Source: an uncultured Chlorobiaceae bacterium (GTDB lineage: Bacteria; Bacteroidota; Chlorobiia; Chlorobiales; Chlorobiaceae). Taken from it: a stretch of DNA of 34,424 nt. Position numbers and translations under genes: made by a program. Shown piece after piece: positions 1-6,526 of this stretch. The notes beneath the pieces were generated by a model. The model was not told the DNA's origin and ran no database searches. It worked only from the letters and a program-made list of their open reading frames with translations. Where the stretch lies: assembly GCA_903942355.1 (NCBI GenBank), contig CAJAOR010000241.1, positions 1-34,424 of the forward strand, given 5' to 3'. Each line of letters begins with the position of its first letter. Within the stretch, counting starts at the first letter, position 1.

Positions 1-337
1 AGGTGCCGAAAGGTCCCCTGATGGAGACGATCGCTCCCTGCCTGGCTTCGAACATGGCCGATGTTACGTGACCTGCCTTACGGATGCAGATCTCGACAAA
101 TTCATGGTTGCTGTTGTCGCTCGATATGGAGAGCGGAACCTCGCCGTATCCGGGTACTTCGAGCATGAGGAACTGGCCCGGCCTGAAGTTGAAGAGCTGG
201 CGCTCCACAGGGTCCACAATGCGCAAGAGAAACAGCTTCTCCTGTGAAGAGATGGGGACAGTGTTGGTGATCCGGCACTTGTAGCCCCGGTCGGTGATCA
301 TCACTTCGCATTTTTTCTTGAAGTCCGGGGACTTCAT
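1..337 (-). CDS. hyhG: Sulfhydrogenase gamma subunit, FAD/NAD(P)-binding reductase (partial, 3' end outside window)
   Basis: Reading the minus strand from the ATG at 337 gives 112 residues before the window ends. They form the N-terminal FAD-binding barrel of a ferredoxin-NADP reductase-like protein. PLSISS at residues 68-73 is the flavin-binding strand (usually RPxSI or PFSI), and GPFGT at 108-112 begins the pyrophosphate-binding turn. In type 3b [NiFe] hydrogenases this subunit passes electrons between NAD(P)H and the iron-sulfur beta subunit in the cytoplasm. It starts 17 bases after the hyhB stop on the same strand, as expected in a hyhBGSL operon; hyhS and hyhL should follow to the left. 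No clear Shine-Dalgarno is visible before this ATG, so the exact start is uncertain. The family call is firm for FAD/NAD reductase; the hydrogenase role rests on the neighbour. Confidence 0.8.
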   Translation of the reverse strand, partial: MKSPDFKKKCEVMITDRGYKCRITNTVPISSQEKLFLLRIVDPVERQLFNFRPGQFLMLEVPGYGEVPLSISSDNSNHEFVEICIRKAGHVTSAMFEARQGAIVSIRGPFGT

Positions 338-354
338 CGCGAACGGTTCACGGT

Positions 355-1434
355 TCAGGTCTTGAGGGTGGAGGGTAAAACGCATATCAGGCATGATTCT
401 CGCTCCAGTCTGAGATCGTTGATGACGTCTTTGGGATTGATGTCTGCCAGGCACGCACGGCCGCAGCGGTTGCATCCTACGCAGATCTGCTGGTTGTCGT
501 TTGCAGCAAATCCGCGGTAGTGGTGATAGTATCGGTATTTGAGCCGGTCGCCGTTCCTGGGCCTGAAATTGTGTCCGCCGGCAACCTGGGCGAAATCGAC
601 GAGGTTGCACGAGTAGAGGTGGTTCTGCCGTGAAGAGCCTTTGAGGTCGACGTCGAAACGCTCTTCGACGCTGTAACAGTAACAGGTAGGGCAGACCATT
701 GCGCAGGAGCCGCAGCTCAGGCACTTGTCGCCCCATTTCTGCCATATGGGTGAATCGAACTCGATGTCGAGGAAAACGGGCAGGCCGGTTACCTCGATAT
801 TGGTCTCAAAGCTCTGTTTGATCGTTTTGCGCCGTTCGATCAGGAGGCAGTTGTCTTCGTATGACGGCTCCTCGATCATGAACTCCTTAAGGAACGAGTA
901 TGCTTTGGAAGAGTTGATCGAGAGGTAGTACTTGTCGCCGATGTCCGAGCAGAAAAGGTTGAATCCGTGGTTGACCGTATGCCGGTTCATCGATTTGCAG
1001 AAGCAGTCCGGCAGGGGAAGGTGGTCCATGCCGATGATGAAGGTGTTTTTCCTGCGCGCAAGGTAGTATGGCGAAGGATAGGGGCCATTGAGCATGACCT
1101 CATCGAGCATGTTGATTGCACTGATATCGCACGGCCTGAGCCCGATCAGGATTATTGGCGGCGCTTCGTAGCGCACCTCCTGTTCCCAGTTTCCGTCTTC
1201 GAAGTTGAATCGCGACAGTTCGTCGCGGAAAGGCAGGAAGAAATGCTTGGCTGAAAAGTGGGTTACCGAATAGTCGAAATCAATTTCATCGGAAGATTTT
1301 ACCGCCGTGAACTGGTAGATCGGTTTGCCGCCTATACCTGTATCTACCTGTCGAGGTCCATAAGCAGTGTTTTGCTTGACGATCGCATCTATGAACTTCC
1401 TGAACTCTGTTTTTGATATGACCTTGTAAATCAT
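355..1434 (-). CDS. hyhB: Sulfhydrogenase beta subunit, 4Fe-4S ferredoxin-type protein
   Basis: This 359-residue cytoplasmic iron-sulfur protein matches the beta subunit of type 3b (sulf)hydrogenases and the AsrA family. Two C-terminal cluster motifs are visible: Cys238, 241, 244 and 248 ([12 protein letters not shown]), and Cys318, 321, 324 and 328 ([11 protein letters not shown]). The second Cys of LRPCDI in the N-terminal half is also typical of the family. It should relay electrons between the NAD(P)H-oxidising HyhG and the [NiFe] small subunit, or to polysulfide. I chose the ATG at 1434 because a GGAG lies 8 bases upstream; an ATG at 1458 would add eight residues (MSADGACL) but has no such site. 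hyhG follows 17 bases downstream, which supports an operon. Role is inferred from family and linkage. Confidence 0.85.
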   Translation of the reverse strand: MIYKVISKTEFRKFIDAIVKQNTAYGPRQVDTGIGGKPIYQFTAVKSSDEIDFDYSVTHFSAKHFFLPFRDELSRFNFEDGNWEQEVRYEAPPIILIGLRPCDISAINMLDEVMLNGPYPSPYYLARRKNTFIIGMDHLPLPDCFCKSMNRHTVNHGFNLFCSDIGDKYYLSINSSKAYSFLKEFMIEEPSYEDNCLLIERRKTIKQSFETNIEVTGLPVFLDIEFDSPIWQKWGDKCLSCGSCAMVCPTCYCYSVEERFDVDLKGSSRQNHLYSCNLVDFAQVAGGHNFRPRNGDRLKYRYYHHYRGFAANDNQQICVGCNRCGRACLADINPKDVINDLRLERESCLICVLPSTLKT

Positions 1435-1540
1435 GAGACAGGCTCCGTCTGCGGACATTCTGAAAAGGTCAGCACCACCTTCTTAAATGTACGCAAAAGC
1501 TCGCCGGAAGAAAAAACGATTCTTCAAGGGCCAGCCCCGC

Positions 1541-2824
1541 CTATCGCCGTTTTTCAAGAAGATAAACCTTGTCATGTTTTCTGACCTTTGCACACTTCAC
1601 AGTGATGTTGTCGCCTTTTACGGCATCGATATCATGCCGGTCATTGGTTAAAAAAGAGTCGGCAATCACGGTGACTACTCCAGTTTTTGGCCCCTGAATA
1701 GAGAGCTTGTCCTCTTTCTTGAGGCCACGAGCCATGATAAGAATCTCTGCCACTTCCACTTTCGGGTAATATTTGAGCACCTCTCCGATATAGGTTTTTT
1801 TCTCTTTTGCCAGTGAGCCGTATTCCCGTACCCATGCATCAAGGGGTTTTCCAAAATAAAACCCTTTCGAAAATCCGCGGTTGTAGACCGTGGCAAGCTC
1901 CTCTTTGAGCTGTGTTGTCAGTTTGCTGTACTCGTTTCTGAATTCCGGATCGTTGCGGCGGGTGGTACAGAAGTCGATAGAGCGGCGGTAGGCTGTTGTT
2001 GCCGTATGCACATATTCAGGGCTGCGGCTTCTTCCCTCAATTTTGAAGGCGGTAATTCCCGCATCCATGAGCACATCAATAAATTCTACGGTACAGAGGT
2101 CTTTAGGGCTCATGACATAATCAGTACCAAGCTCAAGCTCCTCGTTCTCTTCCGGATCGGTAATGATATACTGACGGCGGCAGGGTTGCACGCACTCGCC
2201 GCGATTTGCCGAGCGGCCGAACATATCCTGCGACATGAAACAGCGCCCTGAAACGGCGACGCACATGGCGCCGTGAACAAAACACTCAATTTGCACGTCG
2301 AGCCTGTCAGCTTTTATTCTGCTTGTAATATGGCGAACCTGTTCAAGGGTGAGTTCCCGGGCCAGCACAATCATTTTCGCCCCGAGGGAAGCATAGAACT
2401 TTACCGCGCTGTAACTGCTTACCGATGCCTGCGTCGAGATATGAAAGGGTATTCCGGTTTTCCGGGCGGCTTCAATCACCGCCATGTCGGAGCAGATCAC
2501 GGCATCGAATCCCGCTTTTTTGGCTGCAGTAACCGTCAGCGCCATCTTTTTCAGTTCGCCGTCATAGATAATGGTGTTCAAGGCCAGATATCCTTTGGCA
2601 TGGTACTCCAGGCAAAGGGCGTGAATGGCAGGAAAGTCTTCCGGAGTGAAATTGCTGCTTCCGGCACGCATGTTATACCCTTCGGCTCCAAAGTAGACTG
2701 CATCCGCACCGGCCTTCAGTGCGGTCAGCAATCCGGTCATGTCGCCGGCAGGCGCAATCAGTTCAACATTATTTTCGTGTATCACAAGCTTCAGTGGTTC
2801 AATTTTCAGGTGCCTTTTCGGCAA
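1541..2824 (-). CDS. Peptidase U32 family protein, TrhP/YegQ-like tRNA hydroxylation protein
   Basis: This protein has up to 427 residues and the U32 fold: ELIAPAGD near residue 21, AVYFG at 42-46 and the U32 signature [10 protein letters not shown] starting near residue 179. Four conserved cysteines (Cys188, 195, 211 and 244, the last in SPKDLC) match the likely iron-sulfur ligands of TrhP. TrhP acts with prephenate to hydroxylate U34 of some tRNAs. The length fits TrhP (about 450) rather than the longer RlhA. The reading frame has no early ATG: the longest version begins at TTG (2824), and a GTG at 2785 would shorten it by 13 residues while keeping the whole domain. Neither has a strong ribosome site. 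It begins 19 bases after the GIY-YIG gene stop, so the two are probably cotranscribed. The tRNA role is by family analogy; the older protease label is unlikely to be right. Confidence 0.8.
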   Translation of the reverse strand: MPKRHLKIEPLKLVIHENNVELIAPAGDMTGLLTALKAGADAVYFGAEGYNMRAGSSNFTPEDFPAIHALCLEYHAKGYLALNTIIYDGELKKMALTVTAAKKAGFDAVICSDMAVIEAARKTGIPFHISTQASVSSYSAVKFYASLGAKMIVLARELTLEQVRHITSRIKADRLDVQIECFVHGAMCVAVSGRCFMSQDMFGRSANRGECVQPCRRQYIITDPEENEELELGTDYVMSPKDLCTVEFIDVLMDAGITAFKIEGRSRSPEYVHTATTAYRRSIDFCTTRRNDPEFRNEYSKLTTQLKEELATVYNRGFSKGFYFGKPLDAWVREYGSLAKEKKTYIGEVLKYYPKVEVAEILIMARGLKKEDKLSIQGPKTGVVTVIADSFLTNDRHDIDAVKGDNITVKCAKVRKHDKVYLLEKRR

Positions 2825-2843
2825 TAACGTTTACAACCGGTTC

Positions 2844-3425
2844 TCACTTATCCTCAACAACCGGCGCATATTTGGCGCTTGTTATTGCCTCCGTTCTTAT
2901 GCGGGTAAGCTGTGCTGCAAAAGGGTGATGCTTGTTTCCCTGGATATTGAGCGGCAGCGGAAGCGAATGGAAAAGCTCATTTTCAAGATCCCACGGTTTA
3001 TCATGTTCTGCCCAGGTTACAAAGGCGTTTTCCTGCATCCATTGGTCGAGCCACTCTTCGCCTTTGCTGGTGAGCGTCATCCGCTTGCCGTTTCCAACCA
3101 TTCTTAGCGGGAATCCGCTTTTTTTTGCAAGCAGAATGCCCAGAGAGCGGCGCAGTGTGGAGCCGTCGGCTTTCCCATTAAAGTGATAACGAACCCTTTG
3201 CTGGATAGTCTGTGTGGCGTTTGCTTCCCCTTTTTTGTCTGGTGAACTCCCGATATAGAGCATTGTCAGCCCTTCATGGGTAAGGCACCCTTCAACGGGT
3301 ACACCCGGCGGAATCTCTTTGAAAAACCAGGCGTAAACACCATGTGCTTTGGCAACAGGGCATGGATTTGAAAGTACCTCTGCTCTTGAGTAGAGATGCG
3401 CGGGATTTGAAAAAACGGTGTTCAT
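2844..3425 (-). CDS. GIY-YIG domain protein
   Basis: This 193-residue protein has the two short elements that name the GIY-YIG fold: GVY at residues 29-31 and YIG at 57-59. A conserved arginine region (RVRYHF from residue 77) and a Glu-rich helix (ENE at 148-150) followed by LPLPLN and HHPF come next. This layout matches a stand-alone bacterial GIY-YIG family in which the Arg and Glu are catalytic-site residues, so nuclease chemistry is possible. No DNA-binding domain is visible, and the target is unknown. The gene lies between the 60-residue protein (47 bases upstream) and the U32 gene (19 bases downstream), all on one strand. No good ribosome site precedes the ATG. Confidence 0.7.
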   Translation of the reverse strand: MNTVFSNPAHLYSRAEVLSNPCPVAKAHGVYAWFFKEIPPGVPVEGCLTHEGLTMLYIGSSPDKKGEANATQTIQQRVRYHFNGKADGSTLRRSLGILLAKKSGFPLRMVGNGKRMTLTSKGEEWLDQWMQENAFVTWAEHDKPWDLENELFHSLPLPLNIQGNKHHPFAAQLTRIRTEAITSAKYAPVVEDK

Positions 3426-3472
3426 GCTATTTATATGTTAGAGCTTTGCTTCAAAGATGCGAACGGCATCTT

Positions 3473-3655
3473 CTACTTCTTGATATAGGCGTTCAGGCCG
3501 ATTGTCACCGGCTTGCCGTCAATCATGACGCTAGTGACCGTATTGCCGTGTGTGCTTGCAACAACAAGCGTCTTGCCTGACGACGATGGGGTTGGTGTTT
3601 CAAGGTCAATCTCTATGCAGAGCTTGCCGTTTTTGATCTCGACGGTCATGGGCAT
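3473..3655 (-). CDS. Conserved small protein, 60 aa, unknown function
   Basis: A 60-residue soluble protein with an N-terminal beta strand (TVEIKNGKLCIEIDL), a Pro/Ser-rich turn (TPSSSGKTLVVASTHGN), and an end (GKPVTIGLNAYIKK) typical of a small conserved family of unknown role that I have seen annotated only as hypothetical. It has no cysteine motif, signal peptide or membrane segment. Translation could begin at the first or third codon, since both are ATG. The gene is real rather than a chance reading frame because its first 11 codons and its upstream region were copied as part of the tandem duplication (see 4688-4750) and the protein pattern is family-like. A candidate promoter lies at 3695-3725. 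Confidence 0.65.
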   Translation of the reverse strand: MPMTVEIKNGKLCIEIDLETPTPSSSGKTLVVASTHGNTVTSVMIDGKPVTIGLNAYIKK

Positions 3656-3694
3656 GGCTGTATTGTTTTCAGGGTTGTGTCGAATTATCCGCTC

Positions 3695-3725
3695 AATATA
3701 GCGAAAAGAAGCGAGGAGGGGTAAA
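3695..3725 (-). promoter_or_regulatory. Candidate sigma-70 promoter for the 60-aa gene
   Basis: On the minus strand, TTTACC (3720-3725) lies 19 bases from TATATT (3695-3700), which is one mismatch from the consensus -10. The same block is kept almost unchanged in the second duplication unit near 4795-4825, upstream of the truncated gene copy. The 19-base spacing is longer than ideal, so this is a modest call. Confidence 0.3.
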
Positions 3726-3824
3726 CGGCACTTACGGCCGGTGCATTGCAGTAATTTGGTTGCGATTATAGCGATTTGCCGGGCAGATGGAGTTCTGCAC
3801 TCATAGCGCGGCTGAATAATTTGA

Positions 3825-3854
3825 TTGTATTTGATCTCAAATTATTTGTAGATT
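3825..3854 (+). promoter_or_regulatory. Candidate promoter of barrel gene A
   Basis: TTGTAT (3825-3830) and TAGATT (3849-3854) are separated by 18 bases. The same arrangement (TTGCAT, 18 bases, TAGATT) is found at 4937-4966 before the paralogous gene, although the surrounding leader has diverged. That conservation is the main argument, since the hexamers themselves are only partial consensus matches. Confidence 0.35.
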
Positions 3855-3910
3855 TAAAGTTAAAGGGTCGGGGTATGTGACGTTTTTTTAAACTCAAATG
3901 ATCTGAAAAA

Positions 3911-4540
3911 ATGAAAAAGAAATTATTGTTGCCTTTATTGCTTGCTGGTATGTGGGCCACACCAGCGATGGCAGCTAATACTTACGTCAGCGGCTCTGTT
4001 GGTTTGGGACTGCTTAATAATGCCGACGCCAGTGGCCCTGGTTTCACCCTTGATAATATTTTTGAATATGGCGCAGGGGTTCCGTTTGGTGTTGCTGTCG
4101 GGTACAAGTTTGATGAGTATCGTATTGAAGGAGCTGTTGGCTATCAGACTCATAGTGTGGATAAAAGGTTAGGGGTACCTGTGCCTGATGCTAGTGCTGC
4201 GGATGTGTCAATTTGGTCATTCATGGCCAATGGATATTATGATGTCAACATGAAAGATTCCTCCGTATCTCCATATTTGACGGCCGGTCTTGGTCTTGCT
4301 TCAGTTTCAGTGAGTAGTGTTAGTCATTCTTATGACAAAAGTGTATTTGCATGGCAGGTGGGAGCCGGCGTTGGCATCAAGGCGTCAGAGCACGTTGTCG
4401 TTGATCTTGGCTACCGTTATTTCCAGACGGCGAATATAGCCGTTGATAATATGGCCCTTATTCCTGAGCATGGTGTTGGGCCAGTTGATCTTACTCGTTC
4501 TGGAAGCAACATTCTGGCTGGTGTTAGGTACAACTTCTAA
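3911..4540 (+). CDS. Outer-membrane beta-barrel protein, duplicated copy A
   Basis: This 209-residue protein begins with a clear signal peptide (about residues 1-21, ending PAMA before ANTYVSG). It continues as alternating short strands and loops ending in GVRYNF; a terminal Phe preceded by aromatic/hydrophobic alternation is the usual recognition signal for outer-membrane barrel assembly. Size and pattern fit an eight-stranded OMP_b-brl/OmpX-type barrel. Copy B (5028-5651) is its near-identical paralogue. Differences concentrate at residues 42-56, 82-87, about 136-142 and 178-193, which look like loops, while stretches such as DVSIWSFMANGYYDV are unchanged. The start is shared by both copies (AATGATCTGAAAAA then ATG) and lacks a strong Shine-Dalgarno. 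The ligand or function is unknown; it may be structural or a surface receptor. Confidence 0.85.
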   Translation: MKKKLLLPLLLAGMWATPAMAANTYVSGSVGLGLLNNADASGPGFTLDNIFEYGAGVPFGVAVGYKFDEYRIEGAVGYQTHSVDKRLGVPVPDASAADVSIWSFMANGYYDVNMKDSSVSPYLTAGLGLASVSVSSVSHSYDKSVFAWQVGAGVGIKASEHVVVDLGYRYFQTANIAVDNMALIPEHGVGPVDLTRSGSNILAGVRYNF

Positions 4541-4570
4541 GAGTCGCCTTTATTATCTATGCAACAGTTT

Positions 4571-4602
4571 CCAGCAGGGGTTTTCTCCTGCTGGTTTTTT
4601 TT
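4571..4602 (+). terminator. Intrinsic terminator after barrel gene A
   Basis: CCAGCAGG (4571-4578) pairs with CCTGCTGG (4587-4594) across an 8-base loop and is followed by eight T. It lies 30 bases after the stop codon. The identical hairpin follows copy B. Confidence 0.9.
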
Positions 4603-4687
4603 ATGCCAAAAAGCAGCTTCGACGAGGGCACGGACATTCGGCTGCAGTGTTGGTTTAGCAGGGATGTCGTATCGATGGCCGCTTGTC

Positions 4688-4750
4688 TTATGGATGAGAA
4701 TACTTTGCTGCACATGACTTGCCGTTTTTGATCTCGACGGTCATGGGCAT
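4688..4750 (-). pseudogene. Truncated duplicate of the 60-aa gene
   Basis: Reading the minus strand from 4750 gives MPMTVEIKNGK, identical to the start of the intact gene at 3473-3655, then unrelated sequence (SCAAKYSHP) and a TAA. The break at 4718 is exactly the edge of duplication unit B. The upstream promoter-like block is also copied, so a 20-residue peptide might still be made, but it lacks most of the family sequence. Confidence 0.75.
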
Positions 4751-4936
4751 GGCGGTATTGGTTTTAAGTTTTTTGTCGAATTATCCGCTCAATATAGCGA
4801 AAAGAAGCGAGGAGGGGTAAACGGCACCTTACGGCCGGTGCATTGCAGATGATTGAGTGGGGGGGCTCTATTTGCGGGCCAATGGAGTTTTAAAAAATGA
4901 ACGTATGGAATTTATAGCATCGCGTAAATAAATTCA

Positions 4937-4966
4937 TTGCATTTCATGGCGGATTATTTGTAGATT
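4937..4966 (+). promoter_or_regulatory. Candidate promoter of barrel gene B
   Basis: TTGCAT (4937-4942), an 18-base spacer and TAGATT (4961-4966) match the arrangement before gene A. The spacer shares only its last part (ATTATTTG) with unit A, so strength could differ between the two genes. Confidence 0.35.
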
Positions 4967-5027
4967 CAGGTCAAAATTTTAGAATGGTGTGTCGTTTATT
5001 TCACTAACATTTGAATGATCTGAAAAA

Positions 5028-5651
5028 ATGAAAAAGAAATTATTGTTGCCTTTATTGCTTGCTGGTATGTGGGCAACACCAGCTATGGCAGCTAATACTT
5101 ACGTCAGCGGCTCTGTTGGTTTGGGACTGCTTAATAATGCCGACGCCAGTGCCCTTGGTGTCACCGTTGATAATATTTTAGAATTTGGCACGGGGGTTCC
5201 GTTTGGTGTTGCTGTCGGGTACAAGTCTGATGAGTATCGTATTGAAGGAGCTGTTGGCTATCAGACTCATGGTGTGGATAAAAAGTCAGGGGTACCTGTG
5301 CCTGATGCTTATGCTGCGGATGTCTCAATTTGGTCATTCATGGCCAATGGATATTATGATGTTAACATGAAAGATTCCTCCGTATCTCCATATTTGACGG
5401 CCGGTCTTGGTCTTGCTTCAGTTTCAGTTAGTATGAATAGTTATTCTGATGACAAAAGTGTATTTGCATGGCAGGTGGGAGCCGGTGTTGGCATCAAGGC
5501 GTCAGAGCACGTTGTCGTTGATCTTGGCTACCGTTATTTCCAGACGGCGAATATAACCGTTGATATGCCTGTTTCTGGGCATGGTGTTGTACCAGTTGAT
5601 CTTACTTGTTCTGGCAGCAATATTCTTGCTGGTGTTAGGTACAACTTCTAA
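5028..5651 (+). CDS. Outer-membrane beta-barrel protein, duplicated copy B
   Basis: This 207-residue paralogue of the 3911-4540 product has an identical 21-residue signal peptide and the same C-terminal GVRYNF assembly signal. Substitutions and a two-residue length change fall mainly in predicted loops: SALGVTVDNILEFGTG replaces SGPGFTLDNIFEYGAG, SMNSYSDDKS replaces SSVSHSYDKS, and DMPVSGHGVVP replaces a longer loop in copy A. Nearly identical DNA over long coding stretches, next to a diverged leader, suggests recent duplication or gene conversion with relaxed or diversifying change in loops. It has its own terminator and candidate promoter, so it is probably expressed independently. One cysteine (in TCSG near the C-terminus) replaces an arginine of copy A. 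Exact function is unknown. Confidence 0.85.
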   Translation: MKKKLLLPLLLAGMWATPAMAANTYVSGSVGLGLLNNADASALGVTVDNILEFGTGVPFGVAVGYKSDEYRIEGAVGYQTHGVDKKSGVPVPDAYAADVSIWSFMANGYYDVNMKDSSVSPYLTAGLGLASVSVSMNSYSDDKSVFAWQVGAGVGIKASEHVVVDLGYRYFQTANITVDMPVSGHGVVPVDLTCSGSNILAGVRYNF

Positions 5652-5681
5652 GGGTCACCTTCATTATCTATGCTACAGTTT

Positions 5682-5712
5682 CCAGCAGGGGTTTTCTCCT
5701 GCTGGTTTTTTT
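5682..5712 (+). terminator. Intrinsic terminator after barrel gene B
   Basis: CCAGCAGG (5682-5689) and CCTGCTGG (5698-5705) form an 8-bp stem followed by seven T, the same hairpin as after copy A. Confidence 0.9.
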
Positions 5713-5850
5713 ATGCCAAAAAGCAGCTTCAGCATTGCTTCCCAAAGTTCGTGCTGACCTGGCGAAAGGAAAATACAACCAGATTCCGCAACTGGAATGT
5801 GAGGCAACAAACCGTCAGTTGAAACTCAGGTGAGGACTATGTGACAGCGA

Positions 5851-5892
5851 GCATGCTTCATTTCCGTTATTTCGGGGAGAGATGGAGCATGC
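5851..5892 (-). terminator. Possible hairpin at the end of the carboxyltransferase operon
   Basis: GCATGCTTCAT (5851-5861) can pair with ATGGAGCATGC (5882-5892) with one G-U position, just past the biotin-carrier stop on the minus strand. There is no T-run after it, so it may be an RNA-stability hairpin or a chance inverted repeat rather than a terminator. Confidence 0.3.
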
Positions 5893-5899
5893 CCATGTT

Positions 5900-6295
5900 C
5901 TACTCGAATTCGATGAGGGCCTGACCGCTTTTGACGGCTTCTCCCGGTGACGCCAGAATCTTTTTGACGGTTCCGTCCGTATGGGCTGTAATATTTGTCT
6001 CCATTTTCATGGCTTCCAGCACGACGAGCAGGTCGTCTATCTGGAGTTTCTGCCCCACCTGAACATTAACCCGCTGCACAATCCCTGCGATGGGACTGCG
6101 GCAGACCTTATTGTCGGGCAGGCCGTCCGCAACAGGCTGAATCGCCAGAGGGTGGGGTAAAGGGGCGACGACAGGCTTCGACTGGATGGTGGACGTCAGT
6201 GCCTGAAACAGGTCCGGTGCCCGGCATTCCTCTCCTTCCAGTACCTCCACGTCAACGATATATTTTTTTCCGTCTATGGTCAAGATCAATTGCAC
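5900..6295 (-). CDS. Biotin carboxyl carrier subunit of an acyl-CoA/pyruvate carboxyltransferase
   Basis: This 131-residue protein ends in a biotinyl domain. The biotinylated lysine is Lys97 in EAMKM (residues 94-98), followed by the usual glycine-rich return strand and GQALIEFE at the end. The N-terminal part is a short beta region (MQLILTIDGKKY) and a Pro/Ala-rich linker around residues 38-58, as in 1.3S/MmdC-type carriers. The biotin arm would shuttle carboxyl groups between the PccB-like and PycB-like subunits encoded just upstream. It begins 11 bases after the 69-aa gene and is the last gene of the cluster. Its size is close to the 1.3S subunit of propionibacterial transcarboxylase (about 120 residues). 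Confidence 0.9.
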   Translation of the reverse strand: MQLILTIDGKKYIVDVEVLEGEECRAPDLFQALTSTIQSKPVVAPLPHPLAIQPVADGLPDNKVCRSPIAGIVQRVNVQVGQKLQIDDLLVVLEAMKMETNITAHTDGTVKKILASPGEAVKSGQALIEFE

Positions 6296-6306
6296 GGTCG
6301 TATTCC

Positions 6307-6516
6307 TTATTTAGTTGTGCTGAAGGTATGGGATGACTGAATTGAGACGCGTCCCATTTGAGACCAGGTACTTGGGCCCTGGTTGCTGATGAAACGGGCG
6401 CGGCATATCCGGACATTTTTTCCAAGATAGGCGGCGATGGCGACCGACATGATTGTCAGCAGCTCTTCTGTTATTTCAGCCTCACTGTTTACGGGCTCAG
6501 AGATGGTTGTTTCCAT
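6307..6516 (-). CDS. Small OadG/MmdD-like subunit of the carboxyltransferase complex
   Basis: This 69-residue protein lies between the PccB-like gene (10 bases upstream) and the biotin carrier (11 bases downstream), on the same strand. The middle (LLTIMSVAIAAYLGKNVRIC) and end (STWSQMGRVSIQSSH) resemble the cytoplasmic C-terminal part of the gamma/delta subunits of decarboxylase complexes, where similar short proteins hold the carboxyltransferase and biotin subunits together. There is no convincing membrane anchor, unlike OadG itself, so the complex is probably soluble. The match is a motif impression plus gene position. A search of its family for consistent linkage to 12S-type genes would settle it. 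Confidence 0.6.
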   Translation of the reverse strand: METTISEPVNSEAEITEELLTIMSVAIAAYLGKNVRICRARFISNQGPSTWSQMGRVSIQSSHTFSTTK

Positions 6517-6526
6517 TGGAATCGGG

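Larger units (their letters stand above)
3623..4620. repeat. Tandem duplication, unit A
   Basis: This stretch is homologous to 4718-5730. Both units hold, in the same order, the first 11 codons of the 60-aa gene with its upstream region, a diverged leader, an outer-membrane barrel gene and an intrinsic terminator. Homology begins at CTTGCCGTTTTTGATCTCG (3623) and stops after AAAAAGCAGCTTC (4620). The leader between about 3755 and 3840 is poorly conserved, while long coding stretches are nearly identical. A 97-base spacer (4621-4717) with no recognisable content separates the units. Confidence 0.9.
4718..5730. repeat. Tandem duplication, unit B
   Basis: Second copy of the unit described at 3623-4620. 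It carries the cut-off 60-aa gene start, a diverged leader, barrel gene B and the same terminator. Because the 60-aa gene is whole only in unit A, unit B is probably the derived copy, with its left edge cut inside that gene. Confidence 0.9.

Noticed and set aside
1500-1530. GAAGA/TCTTC short hairpin between the U32 and hyhB genes
   Set aside because: The stem is only five bases with an awkward T-run inside the loop; it is not a convincing terminator.
2273-2827. Plus-strand open frame of 184 codons
   Set aside because: It is opposite the U32 gene, lacks a ribosome site and has no domain pattern.
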